This document shows positions 1-10,054 of a stretch of 64,000 nucleotides of DNA, one piece after another. Under the pieces are notes generated by a model that did not search any database, was not told the DNA's origin, and was given only the letters and a program-made list of their open reading frames with translations. The stretch lies in NCBI GenBank assembly GCA_013215055.1, contig JABSRQ010000008.1, positions 1-64,000 of the forward strand. Direction: 5' to 3'. Position numbers and translations under genes: made by a program. Each line of letters begins with the position of its first letter. Position 1 is the stretch's first letter. The stretch is from Pseudomonadales bacterium (lineage in GTDB: Bacteria > Pseudomonadota > Gammaproteobacteria > Pseudomonadales > DT-91).

Positions 1-128
1 ATCGCATGGCGTATGACGATACGGAAAATGATACTTCTTTAAAGAACACGAAATAGCGGTTATATGACTTATCCCCTGCTGTGAGGCATTGAGCTAACCT
101 GTACTAATTGCACGTGAGGCTTGACCAT
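1..128 (+). rRNA. rrl: 23S ribosomal RNA, 3' end (partial)
   Basis: This is the last ~128 nt of a large-subunit rRNA gene whose 5' part lies outside the window. The stretch from about 85 to 128 (TTGAGCTAACC, GTACTAATT, CGTGAGGCTTGACC) aligns by eye with the conserved 3' end of E. coli 23S rRNA. The exact 3' end is inferred from that alignment. A short hairpin (CATAAAC at 126-132 with GTTTATG at 139-145) follows immediately and probably belongs to the rRNA processing stem region. Confidence 0.93.
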
Positions 129-278
129 AAACTTAAGAGTTTATGATCAGAACTTTATAAAGTTTGTTGTGTATTGAATTTATGTTTGTATTTTCTTTTT
201 GTTAATTTGGATTATTGCGTTAATTTGATGAGTCGACACGGTCTTCGGACGTAAGATGTAACGATAATCATGCAAGTT

Positions 279-396
279 TGCTTGGCGACCATAGAGCACT
301 GGAACCACCTGATCCTTCTCGAACTCAGAAGTGAAACGGTGTATCGCCGATGGTAGTGTGGGGTTTCCCCATGTGAGAGTAGGTCATCGCCAAGCT
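279..396 (+). rRNA. rrf: 5S ribosomal RNA
   Basis: A 5S rRNA of about 117 nt. The conserved internal blocks GAACTCAGAAGTGAAACG and GATGGTAGTGTGGGG are present, and the ends TTGCTTGGCG and CGCCAAGC pair to form the terminal helix I. The gene lies 150 nt after the 23S 3' end, and no tRNA was recognised in that spacer. This is the distal part of an rrn operon. Ends may be off by a few bases. Confidence 0.95.
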
Positions 397-403
397 TTTA
401 TTC

Positions 404-440
404 TAAAAACCCCAATAGATTATTCTATTGGGGTTTTTTT
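404..440. terminator. Bidirectional terminator between rrn operon and putA
   Basis: A perfect 10-bp stem (CCCCAATAGA at 410-419 with TCTATTGGGG at 424-433) and a TTAT loop, followed on the plus strand by a run of T (434-440). On the minus strand the hairpin is followed by TTTTT. It lies between the 5S gene and the 3' end of the oppositely oriented putA gene, so it can end both transcripts. Confidence 0.9.
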
Positions 441-459
441 ATGGGGGTAAGGATTAAAT

Positions 460-3400
460 TTACAGTGTATCGATATTGATTAACTCCATATTGGCACCTG
501 TTACACATTGATTAATACAGATAAGTTTTTCATAACTAAGGCTATACAGTAGGTTTTCAATGGAGCCTGCTTGTTCTACTGCGATTATATTATTTGCCTG
601 AGATATGAAGTTTTTTAAATCTTCTCCAGCTTGATTATTGCTGCAGTGCAGAACAGTTTGGATTTTAACGTCGTTTAATGCATGTAGAGTTGTGACGGTG
701 TTGTAGTTTAAAGTACAAAGTGCTTTTAATTTACCCAGGTTTACCTTCAGTTTGTCAGTTTCTATAAAAAGATATGCCATGCCAGTACTCAAGTCACTGG
801 CTAATAGCGTTCTTATGATTCTTAGTTTATCTGCAGTTTTGGCTATATAGATTAGATGAGCCTCTTTACTTTGATAGCGAAATAAATTTATTTCACCACT
901 GATATGTGCATGTTCTTGATCGGTTAAATGCACTGTGTTCGCCTGTATTAATTCAGTGGTTAAGGTTTTAGCCTCATCTAAACTAATTTCACCTACGTTC
1001 GCTAGCGTTTCAATTGTATTGATCTGCTTTTGCATGCAGCTTAAATGTTTTATGTTATTAACGTTTGGTGAGTTATCCGTAGCGCTAGATTTAATAAGTT
1101 TGTGAATATAGCGTGGGCCTCCTGCTTTTGGCCCTGTGCCCGAGCGTTTACAGCCTCCAAATGCTTGCATACCCACTGTGGCACCAATGATATTCCGGTT
1201 TACATAAATGTTACCAGCCGTAATGGCATTGCTGATGTGCTCAGCTTTATGTTTTAACCGGGAGTGTATGCCAAAAGTTAAACCGTATTCACTGTTATTT
1301 ATTTCGCTTATGACGTTGTCTAATTTTTCTCTTTGGTAGTGAATGATGTGTAGGCAGGGGCCAAATACTTCTTTTTTAAGTTTGAATAATTGTTCTAGCC
1401 GAAAAATATGTGGCTCAATGAAACAGCTGTCATTATTTTTATCATCGCTATCGTCAGGGTAGATAAGCCGGTTCCTATTATTGCTTATATGTTGTCTTAT
1501 GTTTTGTGCAGCGTTTAAATCTATAACCGGTCCAATGTCCGTTGAAAGCTTTCTATTATCGCCAACGTGGAGCAGCTTAACGGCTAAAATTAATTGCTGC
1601 TCAAATACTTCCGCGATATCTTCTTGCAGATATAAAACCCTTAAGCATGAACAACGTTGGCCTGCAGATAAAAATGCCGACGTTATCACATCGTTTATCG
1701 CTTGTTCTAACAGGGCTGTTGAGTCAATAATCATACAGTTGATACCACCGGTTTCAGCAATGAAAGCTATAGGGTAGTCTTGACGCATCAGTAAATTGCG
1801 CTGTATGTTTTTGGCAGTGTTGTAAGACCCGGTAAATATCACCGCCTGTATTGATCGCTGTGTTTTGATTAATGCATCAAGGTTTTTACCTGGTGTTAGT
1901 AATATTTGCAGGCAGGATTCAGAAAAACCTGCCTGATAAAAAAGCTTAATAATAAAGAGAGCAAGCCATTGACTATTTCTTGATGCCTTTGCGATAACGG
2001 TATTTCCGGTTATTAATGCTGCAGATATTTGGCCAATAAAAATAGCAATAGGAAAGTTCCAAGGGCTTATGCATAGAGAGGTTCCAAGAGGTTCTGGGAT
2101 AGAGTTGCTAGATAAAAGTTCATATTGTTGGATATAGTAATGGATAAAATCTTCTGCCTCCCTGAGTTCAGCCATGCAATCGGCTAAAGTTTTACCACAT
2201 TCATATTGCATGATGAATATCAGTTCTGGGCGGTTTTTATGCAGTAAGTTGATGAGTTTATGAAAGAGTGATTTTTTACTCCTAAGATTCACACTTTTCC
2301 AGTGTGATTGCCCCTGTTGAAGTTGTTTAAATTTGTTTTTAATTGTCTGATGTGAGTCGGCGGAGATGAAATACAATGTCCCAAAATTTATCGGTGATGT
2401 AATCTGTAGCTGATCTTTACTTTTTTCTGTATCACAAAGCTTGTATGTTAAATTTTTTGTAATTTCTTTGATTTCGATTACGCCAATGTCTTCAATAATT
2501 TTATCTATTATTAGTAAATCATCGATGGCTGTACCGGGTGAATTTAGCCGTTCTGGCCATTCGCCTTGCTGGTGTATATAAAGATTTTTTGGTTGTGGAA
2601 TATCGCAATGACGCTGATATTTTTGGCTTAGGCTAATACTTTGTCGTTTAATGTCTGCCTTGGTTAACTGATGCACAAAGGATGTGTTTGCTCCATTTTC
2701 TAATATGCGTCTAACCAGATAACTGAGCAATGTATCTTGATTTCCTACTGGCGCATAAATTCGAGAGCGTATGTTTTTTGGGGCTTGTTTTTTTATCGTG
2801 CGGAATAATGCCTCTCCCATGCCGGTAAGCCTTTGCAACTCAAAGCGATCGTGATCGAAATTTAGGGATAAAATAGCGGCTAGCGTAAATGCATTGTGGC
2901 TGGCAAATTGGGTGTAAATCGTATTTTGATAGTGTAATAATATCTGGCTGCAATAAAGATAGTTTAAGTCAGTATTCCGTTTGGCTGTGAATACCGGGTA
3001 GTCGTTAAGCCCAGAATGTTGTGCTTGTTTTATTTCTGTATCCCAATAGGCCCCTTTTACCAGACGAATGGCAATCTGACGTTGTTGTATATTTGCTAGC
3101 TGATACAAATAGTGAATGATCGATGCTGCACGTTTCTGGTATGCCTGAACCGCAAAGCCTAAGCCTTGCCAGTCTTTTAATTCTTCATCTGTCATTAGAA
3201 GGGTAAAAATATCCAAGCTTAATTCCAGTCGCCAACTTTCTTCCGCATCGATGGTTAAACTGATGTTTTTTTGTTTGGCTGCGACAGCTAACGTTTTAAT
3301 CTTGGGGTATATTTCTTTTAAAACATATTCACGTTGATCGATGGTGAATCTTGGGTGTAATGCCGATAATTTTATTGAAATGCTGTGTTTCTGATAGAGC

Positions 3401-4095
3401 TTGCTTTCTTTATCTGACAGCGAGTGAATAGCCTGCATATAAGCTTGATGGAAACGCTGTGCATCGGCATGCGTTAAAGCCGCTTCACCTAACATATCAA
3501 ATGAGTAGACATCGTTATTTTTTATTTTTTCTAAAGCTTTGTTGATAGTTTTAGCGATAACAAATTGTGTAGCGAATATTTTTAAGCCTGCAATAGCGCA
3601 TTGTCTGATGCCGTATTTCATGGTTTTTTTGATGGAGGAAATTAAAACTGGGTGATTGAGCTGACGCAGCATAAAGGCGCTAATTTCCAGCGCTATACAT
3701 AGTAGCTTTGTAGTCCAGGCTGTATTTTTATGAATTAATACCGTCCACTTTAGGTGACTGACTTTATCAGCTATCAGATCATCCTGGGTTGCGGTATCGG
3801 GAATGCGTAATAATGCTTCGGCAAGCTCCAGCAGCGCTTTACCTTGATCCGTATTGAGCGAAAAGGTTTGTAATAGTTGGTGAATATCCAGAGCAGATTT
3901 GCGCGGTTGATATTCTAATAATGTTGCCGCTTTTTGATTTATAGCGTCTTCATCAAGGCAAGATAGCTGAGATTGAATTGATTGCAGGTAGGTATTTTCA
4001 TCAATAATAAAGTTTTCACGAATATTGACTCTTAATTCATGAAGTTTGATTCTGTCTTTTTTATTCAATGCATACATTATTATAACCGTGATCAT
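460..4095 (-). CDS. putA: Bifunctional proline dehydrogenase / P5C dehydrogenase (PutA)
   Basis: PutA oxidises proline to P5C (FAD, electrons to quinone) and then to glutamate (NAD). The proline dehydrogenase half is marked by RLVKGAYWDTEIK near residue 345. The aldehyde dehydrogenase half shows the ISPWNFPIAIF motif, the catalytic glutamate in ETGG (E781) and the nucleophile in GQRCSC (C815). At 1211 aa it is shorter than E. coli PutA (1320 aa). The N-terminus shows no ribbon-helix-helix DNA-binding segment, so it should be an enzyme only and not an autorepressor. The ~150 residues after the dehydrogenase resemble the C-terminal extension of long PutA proteins. The start is ambiguous between M1 and M7 (4077), since neither has a good ribosome binding site. 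The gene looks AT-richer than its neighbours. No putP is nearby. Confidence 0.95.
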   Translation of the reverse strand: MITVIIMYALNKKDRIKLHELRVNIRENFIIDENTYLQSIQSQLSCLDEDAINQKAATLLEYQPRKSALDIHQLLQTFSLNTDQGKALLELAEALLRIPDTATQDDLIADKVSHLKWTVLIHKNTAWTTKLLCIALEISAFMLRQLNHPVLISSIKKTMKYGIRQCAIAGLKIFATQFVIAKTINKALEKIKNNDVYSFDMLGEAALTHADAQRFHQAYMQAIHSLSDKESKLYQKHSISIKLSALHPRFTIDQREYVLKEIYPKIKTLAVAAKQKNISLTIDAEESWRLELSLDIFTLLMTDEELKDWQGLGFAVQAYQKRAASIIHYLYQLANIQQRQIAIRLVKGAYWDTEIKQAQHSGLNDYPVFTAKRNTDLNYLYCSQILLHYQNTIYTQFASHNAFTLAAILSLNFDHDRFELQRLTGMGEALFRTIKKQAPKNIRSRIYAPVGNQDTLLSYLVRRILENGANTSFVHQLTKADIKRQSISLSQKYQRHCDIPQPKNLYIHQQGEWPERLNSPGTAIDDLLIIDKIIEDIGVIEIKEITKNLTYKLCDTEKSKDQLQITSPINFGTLYFISADSHQTIKNKFKQLQQGQSHWKSVNLRSKKSLFHKLINLLHKNRPELIFIMQYECGKTLADCMAELREAEDFIHYYIQQYELLSSNSIPEPLGTSLCISPWNFPIAIFIGQISAALITGNTVIAKASRNSQWLALFIIKLFYQAGFSESCLQILLTPGKNLDALIKTQRSIQAVIFTGSYNTAKNIQRNLLMRQDYPIAFIAETGGINCMIIDSTALLEQAINDVITSAFLSAGQRCSCLRVLYLQEDIAEVFEQQLILAVKLLHVGDNRKLSTDIGPVIDLNAAQNIRQHISNNRNRLIYPDDSDDKNNDSCFIEPHIFRLEQLFKLKKEVFGPCLHIIHYQREKLDNVISEINNSEYGLTFGIHSRLKHKAEHISNAITAGNIYVNRNIIGATVGMQAFGGCKRSGTGPKAGGPRYIHKLIKSSATDNSPNVNNIKHLSCMQKQINTIETLANVGEISLDEAKTLTTELIQANTVHLTDQEHAHISGEINLFRYQSKEAHLIYIAKTADKLRIIRTLLASDLSTGMAYLFIETDKLKVNLGKLKALCTLNYNTVTTLHALNDVKIQTVLHCSNNQAGEDLKNFISQANNIIAVEQAGSIENLLYSLSYEKLICINQCVTGANMELINIDTL

Positions 4096-4175
4096 GCTGT
4101 CTATAAGTGTAGGACATGCAAATACCGCTTTGTGTTGATATCTGCTACGGTAGGATTTTATTCATCGGTTTTATT

Positions 4176-5006
4176 ATGAGAAACGTTTTTTTATTATTGT
4201 TCCTTGTGCTTTTCCCCATTATGTTTTTTATTCGTGCACCGGCTATTAGCCATTTTGCGTTTGCACCCGATGTACTTGAAAGCATGCCTGAGCAACCTTT
4301 ATATGGTAGCCAAACGGTAATCTTAAAAACTGCAGATGAACTGAATTTGCACAGCCTATATTTTTCGGTTAAAAACACCACATTAACAACTGCTGGAAAA
4401 GTTGTTTTGTATTTACATGGTAATGCCGGGCATTTATTTGACCGCGTGGCCGCTGCTCACGACCTCAGAGAGCAGGGTATTAATGTGTTGTTGATCGATT
4501 ACCGTGGTTTTGGTCTCAGTGAAGGGCATATCTCGGAGGCCGGTTTTTATCTGGATGTCGAAGCGGCGTTAACCTGGCTCAAAGGGCCTGGCGGTTATAA
4601 GGCGAAAGATATTATCGTGTTGGGACGCTCTATAGGCTCTGTTGCGGCGATGAAGCTGGCGGTGGATGAGGATATATCGGCGGTGATTTTGATTTCACCG
4701 ATTGCCAATGCTTCTGCTATGGCTAAAGCCATGGGCTTGGGCTGGTTAAGTCCTTTTGCATATTCTGCGCTGGATAATATAGCCAGAGCCAAAAAATTAC
4801 AGAAACCCTTATTGGTGGTCCATGGGGATAAGGATAAGATGGTACCTCAACAGCAAGGGCTTGCGGTATTTAATAGTGCGGCTGTTGCCAAGCATAAAAA
4901 ACAGTTTATTAGTGTCGCGGGTGCCAATCATCATAATGTCAGGCTAGTGGCCGGGGAAAAATATTGGCCTTGGTTGATGGGTTTCATCCGCCAGCACTCT
5001 CTATAA
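4176..5006 (+). CDS. Alpha/beta hydrolase, membrane-anchored (BEM46/YfhR-like)
   Basis: A predicted serine hydrolase of the alpha/beta fold. Visible are the oxyanion-loop motif LYLHGNAGH, the nucleophile elbow GRSIGS, an acidic residue in VVHGDKDKMVP and the terminal catalytic histidine in GANHHN. The N-terminus (RNVFLLLFLVLFPIMFFI) is a single hydrophobic anchor, so the enzyme probably faces the periplasm. I chose ATG 4176 because the protein then begins at the anchor. An in-frame ATG at 4116 would add 20 residues, and neither start has a convincing Shine-Dalgarno sequence. It is divergent from putA. The substrate cannot be told from sequence. Confidence 0.85.
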   Translation: MRNVFLLLFLVLFPIMFFIRAPAISHFAFAPDVLESMPEQPLYGSQTVILKTADELNLHSLYFSVKNTTLTTAGKVVLYLHGNAGHLFDRVAAAHDLREQGINVLLIDYRGFGLSEGHISEAGFYLDVEAALTWLKGPGGYKAKDIIVLGRSIGSVAAMKLAVDEDISAVILISPIANASAMAKAMGLGWLSPFAYSALDNIARAKKLQKPLLVVHGDKDKMVPQQQGLAVFNSAAVAKHKKQFISVAGANHHNVRLVAGEKYWPWLMGFIRQHSL

Positions 5007-5007
5007 T

Positions 5008-5385
5008 TTATAAAAAGAACAGGGCGTTATGGCTTCTTGCGGTTAAAAACATATATAAATAGGTGCTAATGGCTAAAACAAAATACAGGCTGCGTTGCTG
5101 ATTATTTTTAGCATGTTTAATCACCCATGTCGCAAAAATAATATAGGCCATTAAAGCCAGGATTTTAGCCGTGAGCCAGCTATGCATAAACGGATACTGG
5201 CTAATGGTAGCCATTAACCCTATTGCGGTTAACAATAAAAACGTATCGATGATATGCGGAAGTATTCTTACTATTTTATTTTGCAATATTGTTGAGCCTT
5301 GGAAGGCCCATAGCGCACGAATTAAGAAAAATAAAAAGCTGCATGCCATCAATACAATATGGCTGTTTTTTAAAATGGTATACAT
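5008..5385 (-). CDS. SirB2-family integral membrane protein
   Basis: A small (125 aa) hydrophobic protein with about four membrane segments (roughly residues 6-26, 44-62, 70-90 and 100-118). The layout and motifs such as HIVLMACSF near the start and PHIIDTFLLLTAIGL in the second helix match the SirB2 family. The biochemical role of that family is not established. It is convergent with the hydrolase gene (1 nt between stop codons) and lies downstream of xseA on the same strand, 17 nt away, so it is probably cotranscribed with xseA. Confidence 0.8.
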   Translation of the reverse strand: MYTILKNSHIVLMACSFLFFLIRALWAFQGSTILQNKIVRILPHIIDTFLLLTAIGLMATISQYPFMHSWLTAKILALMAYIIFATWVIKHAKNNQQRSLYFVLAISTYLYMFLTARSHNALFFL

Positions 5386-5402
5386 AGATGATCCTATGTG
5401 AA

Positions 5403-6761
5403 TTATTTTCCGCGAATGGCTTTTATTTCGCAGTCCAGTTCACCGGAAGATAATTGCGTGGTGATCATTTGTCCCACTTCCACTTCATCGGTTTGGCGAA
5501 GAATTTTATCTTGTTGTTTAACAATAGCGTAACCGCGCTTCAGTGTTGCCAAAGGGCTGACCGATTCTAAGAGATGTGCTGCTGAAGCGAGTTGTTGCTT
5601 TTTTTGGCTTAATTGCTGTTGCGTAAGTTTAGCTAATTGTATTTCTAACTGTTGTAGCTGAGCTTGTTTTTCTTGAATCGCTTGCTGCGGTTTAAAATGC
5701 AGTAAATTGCCAGCTTGGGTTTGTAATTGATGTTGGCAATTTTTAAGTTGTTGCTGTTGTACATGATGTAGGCGCTGTTTTAACTGTTCAAAGCGCTGAT
5801 GCATTAGATGTAGACGCTCGCCCGGATGACGCAAAGCCGCTTGATTAGTCTGTAATTGATGTTGTGCATGGGCAAGTTTCGCCATGATCTTATGTTCTAA
5901 CTGCTTTTCAAAATGATCCAGTTGTTGAAATAACGCCTGTTGATCAGGGCTGATGATTTCGGCTGCGGCAGAGGGTGTTGCCGCACGTACATCGGCAACA
6001 TAGTCGGCAATGGTGGTATCCACTTCATGGCCTACCGCGCTGATAATCGGGATAGGGCATTGGAAAATGGTTCTGGCGACAGACTCTTCATTAAACGGCC
6101 ATAAATCTTCTATGGAGCCGCCGCCGCGCCCAATAATGATGGCATCAAAAATATCATCTTCGGTATTGTTCCAATGTTCGGCTAAATGTAAGGCGCGGCA
6201 TAATTGTCCGGCAGCTTGATCGCCTTGCACGGCGGCGGGAATAACCGTGATTTTTAATAACGGAAAGCGTTCTTTTAATACGGTTAATATATCGTGAACA
6301 GCTGCGCCAGTGGCTGAGGTGATCACGGCAATATGTTTTGGGTTTTGCGGCAGGTGTTTCTTATGTCGGCTTTCAAAAAGTCCTTCTGCAGCTAGACGAT
6401 TTTTTAATTGCTCAAACTGTCGTTGTAAAGCGCCGACACCTGATTCTTCGATATAATCGGCGATCATCTGATAATCACCACGTCCGGGATAAATGCTAAC
6501 GCTGCCTTGCACCAGAATTTGCTGGCCATTGGCAAGATTTGCCCGCACAAAGCGGTTTTTACCTTTGAACATCGCGCAGCGAATCTGTGCGGTTTGATCT
6601 TTAAGGGTGAAATACCAGTGGCCGGAAGCCGGTTTGGCAAGGTTAGAAACTTCGCCCGAAACCCAAACTTTACCGACGTGCATCTCTAATACACCCTTGG
6701 CATATTGATTAAGTTCACTGACGGATAAGATGGGTGACTGTGTGCCTGTTTGTGCTTGCAT
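5403..6761 (-). CDS. xseA: Exodeoxyribonuclease VII large subunit
   Basis: The large subunit of exonuclease VII, which with XseB degrades single-stranded DNA in both directions to acid-soluble oligonucleotides. The 452 aa show an N-terminal OB-fold (VWVSGEVSNLAKPASGHWYF, about residues 32-51), the catalytic core with IIIGRGGGSIEDLWPFN and AVGHEVDTTIADYVADVRAATPS, and a long Gln-rich coiled coil (about 270-400). A C-terminal LKRGYAIV motif precedes the end. Length is normal. It is divergent from guaB with 161 nt between the starts. xseB is not in this window. Confidence 0.96.
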   Translation of the reverse strand: MQAQTGTQSPILSVSELNQYAKGVLEMHVGKVWVSGEVSNLAKPASGHWYFTLKDQTAQIRCAMFKGKNRFVRANLANGQQILVQGSVSIYPGRGDYQMIADYIEESGVGALQRQFEQLKNRLAAEGLFESRHKKHLPQNPKHIAVITSATGAAVHDILTVLKERFPLLKITVIPAAVQGDQAAGQLCRALHLAEHWNNTEDDIFDAIIIGRGGGSIEDLWPFNEESVARTIFQCPIPIISAVGHEVDTTIADYVADVRAATPSAAAEIISPDQQALFQQLDHFEKQLEHKIMAKLAHAQHQLQTNQAALRHPGERLHLMHQRFEQLKQRLHHVQQQQLKNCQHQLQTQAGNLLHFKPQQAIQEKQAQLQQLEIQLAKLTQQQLSQKKQQLASAAHLLESVSPLATLKRGYAIVKQQDKILRQTDEVEVGQMITTQLSSGELDCEIKAIRGK

Positions 6762-6856
6762 AATGATTCTTGAGTGGTTGATAGCTTTTTTCGGTGTTTT
6801 AACTATGAAAGACTATAATTTATTGCATAATCGATGAAATAAGTGATCAAACACCG

Positions 6857-6885
6857 TTTACTGTTAACGCGCTAGAAATTATAAT
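6857..6885 (+). promoter_or_regulatory. Predicted sigma-70 promoter of guaB
   Basis: A -35 hexamer TTTACT (6857-6862) and a perfect -10 TATAAT (6880-6885) are separated by 17 bp. They lie 37 nt upstream of the guaB start codon. The assignment rests on match and position only. Confidence 0.7.
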
Positions 6886-6922
6886 GGCTTGCTTCATTTA
6901 AGCCAACGCCTAAGGTGTATCC

Positions 6923-8395
6923 ATGTTGCGAATCCGCGAAGAAGCCCTGACTTTCGATGATGTTTTACTGCTGCCTGGCTATTCTGAGGTCACCGCACGC
7001 GATGTAAGCTTAGTCTCTAGGTTGACTAGAAATATCACGATAAATATTCCTTTAGTATCCGCCGCGATGGATACCGTTACCGAAGCGCGCCTGGCGATTG
7101 CGATTGCGCAGGAAGGTGGTCTTGGTATTGTGCATAAAAGCATGACGATCGCCGAACAAGCAGCCCAGGTGTTGGCGGTTAAGCGCCATGAATCCGGTAT
7201 TGTTAAAGATCCTATTACGATTCAGGCTGATGCCACGGTACGTGATTTATTGGAAATCAAAGAAAAACACAATATTTCCGGTGTGCCGGTTTTAAGCGGC
7301 GCTGATTTAGTCGGCATCGTGACCAACCGTGATGTGCGTTATAACTCGAATTTGGATGACTTGGTCTCTGACATCATGACACCAAAAGAGCAGTTGGTTA
7401 CCGTGCAAGAAAGCACCGATGCCGAAGATGTAAAAATTCTATTACATAAACACCGTATCGAAAAAGTTTTGGTGGTTGATGGTGACGGTAATCTCAGTGG
7501 AATGATTACCGTTAAAGATATTCATAAAGCCCAAACCTATCCCAATGCCTGTAAAGATGATCAAGGCCGTTTGCGTGTAGGGGCTTCTATTGGCACCAGT
7601 CCTGATACCGCTGACCGCGTTGCAGCATTGATTCAGGCAGGCGTAGATGTGCTGGTTGTTGATACCGCACATGGTCACTCTAAAAATGTAATTGATAGAG
7701 TGAGGATGATTAAAAGCGCCTACCCCGATATTGACGTTATTGCCGGTAATATCGCTACCGGCGACGCTGCCAAGGCGCTGGTTGCAGCCGGTGCAGATGC
7801 GGTGAAAGTTGGCATAGGCCCTGGTTCGATTTGTACCACACGTATTGTTACGGGTATCGGCGTGCCACAGATTACTGCGATTTCCAATGTTGTGGAAGCA
7901 CTTAAAGGCACGGGTGTGCCGGTGATTGCCGATGGGGGTATTCGCTATTCGGGTGATGTTGCCAAGGCGGTTGTTGCTGGTGCTTCTGCGGTGATGGTGG
8001 GTAGCATGTTGGCGGGTACCGATGAATCTCCGGGTGAAATTGAATTATTCCAGGGCCGTTCTTATAAAGCTTACCGTGGCATGGGTTCTATTGGTGCGAT
8101 GGCGCAAACAAGCGGTTCTTCTGATCGCTACTTCCAGGACGCATCAGCCGGTGCTGAAAAATTGGTTCCAGAAGGTATTGAAGGTCGTGTGGCCTATAAA
8201 GGTTCGGTTACCGCCATTATCCATCAGTTGATGGGTGGTTTAAGTTCGGCGATGGGCTATACCGGTTCGGTTGATATACAAACCATGCGCACCAAACCTG
8301 AATTTATCCGGGTGACTACGGCCGGCATGAGTGAAAGCCATGTACATGATGTGACCATCACTAAAGAAGCGCCTAATTACAAAGTGTCTTCTTAG
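6923..8395 (+). CDS. guaB: IMP dehydrogenase
   Basis: Oxidises IMP to XMP with NAD, the first committed step to GMP. The 490 aa show the N-terminal [13 protein letters not shown] motif and a tandem CBS-domain insert at about residues 95-205. The active-site loop [11 protein letters not shown] carries C304. DGGIRYSGD and the flap region GYTGSVDIQ follow later. Length is that of the E. coli enzyme. AAGGTG at 6912-6917 serves as ribosome binding site. guaA follows 84 nt downstream but is separated by a strong terminator hairpin. Confidence 0.98.
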   Translation: MLRIREEALTFDDVLLLPGYSEVTARDVSLVSRLTRNITINIPLVSAAMDTVTEARLAIAIAQEGGLGIVHKSMTIAEQAAQVLAVKRHESGIVKDPITIQADATVRDLLEIKEKHNISGVPVLSGADLVGIVTNRDVRYNSNLDDLVSDIMTPKEQLVTVQESTDAEDVKILLHKHRIEKVLVVDGDGNLSGMITVKDIHKAQTYPNACKDDQGRLRVGASIGTSPDTADRVAALIQAGVDVLVVDTAHGHSKNVIDRVRMIKSAYPDIDVIAGNIATGDAAKALVAAGADAVKVGIGPGSICTTRIVTGIGVPQITAISNVVEALKGTGVPVIADGGIRYSGDVAKAVVAGASAVMVGSMLAGTDESPGEIELFQGRSYKAYRGMGSIGAMAQTSGSSDRYFQDASAGAEKLVPEGIEGRVAYKGSVTAIIHQLMGGLSSAMGYTGSVDIQTMRTKPEFIRVTTAGMSESHVHDVTITKEAPNYKVSS

Positions 8396-8408
8396 TTCGT
8401 TGATTTTT

Positions 8409-8436
8409 AAAAGCCCAGCTTATGCTGGGCTTTTGC
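8409..8436 (+). terminator. Intrinsic terminator between guaB and guaA
   Basis: A perfect 11-bp stem (AAAAGCCCAGC at 8409-8419 with GCTGGGCTTTT at 8424-8434) around a TTAT loop; the T-tract is the end of the stem. It starts 13 nt after the guaB stop and ends 45 nt before guaA. It should reduce or end transcription from guaB into guaA. Confidence 0.85.
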
Positions 8437-8479
8437 ATTTTTAGCCATTAATAATTTAGTTATTTGAAAAGGGTAAACC

Positions 8480-10054
8480 ATGAGCCTAGACATTCACGCT
8501 CAACGCATTTTGATTCTTGATTTTGGTTCACAATATACACAGTTGATTGCTCGCCGTGTTCGTGAAGCAGGGGTTTATTGTGAAATTCGTTCTTGGGATA
8601 TGCCAGAAGCCGATATTTGTGAATTTGCGCCAAAGGGTATTATTTTATCCGGTGGTCCTGAATCTGTGCATGTTGAAAATTCACCCAAGGCCGCAGAATG
8701 TGTCTTTACTTTAGGTGTACCGTTATTGGGTATTTGCTACGGCATGCAAACCATGGCGACTCAGTTGGGTGGCCGAGTTGAAGCTTCCGATGTGCATGAG
8801 TTTGGTTATGCAAAAGTAGAGGTATGTGGTGATAGTGTCTTATTAAATAACATTGTTGATCATGAAGAAGACGGCAAAAACCTATTAGATGTATGGATGT
8901 CACACGGCGATAAGGTTGTGCAATTGCCTGACGGTTTTGAGTTAATGGCTGCGACCGAATCTGCCCCTATCGCCGGTATGTTTGATGCGTCACGTAACTT
9001 CTATGCGTTGCAGTTTCACCCAGAGGTGACACATACCTTGCAAGGCCAACGTATGCTGGAATCCTTTGTGCATGGTATCTGTGGCTGTGAATCGCTATGG
9101 ACTTCGGCCAATATTATTGAGGATGCGATTAAAACCATTAAGGAGCGTGTAGGAACCGACGATGTATTGCTGGGTTTATCCGGCGGCGTGGATTCCTCCG
9201 TGGTGGCGGCTTTATTACATAAAGCCATCGGTGATCAGCTGACTTGTGTTTTTGTGGATAACGGCTTGCTGCGTTTGCAGGAAGGTGATCAGGTGATGGA
9301 GATGTTCGCCAAGAATATGGGTGTAAAAGTGATTCGTGCAGATAAAGCCGATTTGTTTTTAGGCCGTTTAGTGGGTGAATCTGACCCTGAGAAAAAACGT
9401 AAAATCATTGGTAATACCTTTATCGAAGTCTTTGATGAAGAAGCGGCTAAATTAAAAAATTGTAAGTGGTTGGCACAGGGTACGATTTATCCGGATGTGA
9501 TTGAATCGGCGGCAACTAAAGATGGCAAGGCCCATGTGATTAAATCACATCACAATGTTGGTGGTTTGCCGGATGATATGGCCTTTGAATTGGTTGAGCC
9601 TTTACGTGAATTATTTAAAGATGAAGTGCGTAAACTGGGTTTAGAGTTAGGTCTGCCTTATGACATGGTTTATCGCCATCCCTTCCCAGGCCCTGGTTTA
9701 GGTGTACGTATCCTCGGGGAAGTGAAAAAAGAATACTGCGAAATATTACGCCAGGCCGATGCGATTTTTATGGAAGAGTTACATAAATCCGGTTGGTATC
9801 ATAAAACCTCACAGGCTTTTGCGGTTTTCTGCCCGATTAAATCGGTAGGTGTGGTGGGTGATGCACGGCGTTATGCCTGGGTGATCACCCTTAGAGCAGT
9901 AGAGACTGTCGACTTTATGACTGCGCGCTGGGCACATCTGCCGTATGAGTTGTTGGAAGTGGTATCCGGTAGAATCATCAATGAGATTGCGGATGTATCT
10001 AGGGTGGCCTACGACGTGTCATCTAAACCACCTGCGACCATTGAGTGGGAATAG
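8480..10054 (+). CDS. guaA: GMP synthase (glutamine-hydrolysing)
   Basis: Converts XMP to GMP using ATP and glutamine. The class I glutamine amidotransferase domain occupies about residues 8-205, with nucleophile C86 in LLGICYGMQ and the His/Glu pair in QFHPEVTHT. The ATP-pyrophosphatase domain begins with the P-loop [11 protein letters not shown] (about 232). The C-terminal dimerisation domain ends in PPATIEWE, as in canonical GuaA. 524 aa is the usual length. AAAAGGG lies just upstream of the start. tadA overlaps the 3' end by 10 nt. Confidence 0.98.
   Translation: MSLDIHAQRILILDFGSQYTQLIARRVREAGVYCEIRSWDMPEADICEFAPKGIILSGGPESVHVENSPKAAECVFTLGVPLLGICYGMQTMATQLGGRVEASDVHEFGYAKVEVCGDSVLLNNIVDHEEDGKNLLDVWMSHGDKVVQLPDGFELMAATESAPIAGMFDASRNFYALQFHPEVTHTLQGQRMLESFVHGICGCESLWTSANIIEDAIKTIKERVGTDDVLLGLSGGVDSSVVAALLHKAIGDQLTCVFVDNGLLRLQEGDQVMEMFAKNMGVKVIRADKADLFLGRLVGESDPEKKRKIIGNTFIEVFDEEAAKLKNCKWLAQGTIYPDVIESAATKDGKAHVIKSHHNVGGLPDDMAFELVEPLRELFKDEVRKLGLELGLPYDMVYRHPFPGPGLGVRILGEVKKEYCEILRQADAIFMEELHKSGWYHKTSQAFAVFCPIKSVGVVGDARRYAWVITLRAVETVDFMTARWAHLPYELLEVVSGRIINEIADVSRVAYDVSSKPPATIEWE

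Noticed and set aside
151-164. 14-nt palindrome AACTTTATAAAGTT in the 23S-5S spacer as an operator or promoter
   Set aside because: It lies inside an rRNA transcript spacer and is AT-rich; rRNA processing structure or chance explains it.
129-278. A tRNA gene in the 23S-5S spacer
   Set aside because: No cloverleaf or TTCGANTC-type T-loop could be found in these 150 nt.
1481-1777. Plus-strand open frame of 98 codons inside putA
   Set aside because: It lies wholly within the aldehyde dehydrogenase coding region on the other strand, including the catalytic Cys codon, and its translation shows no recognisable domain.
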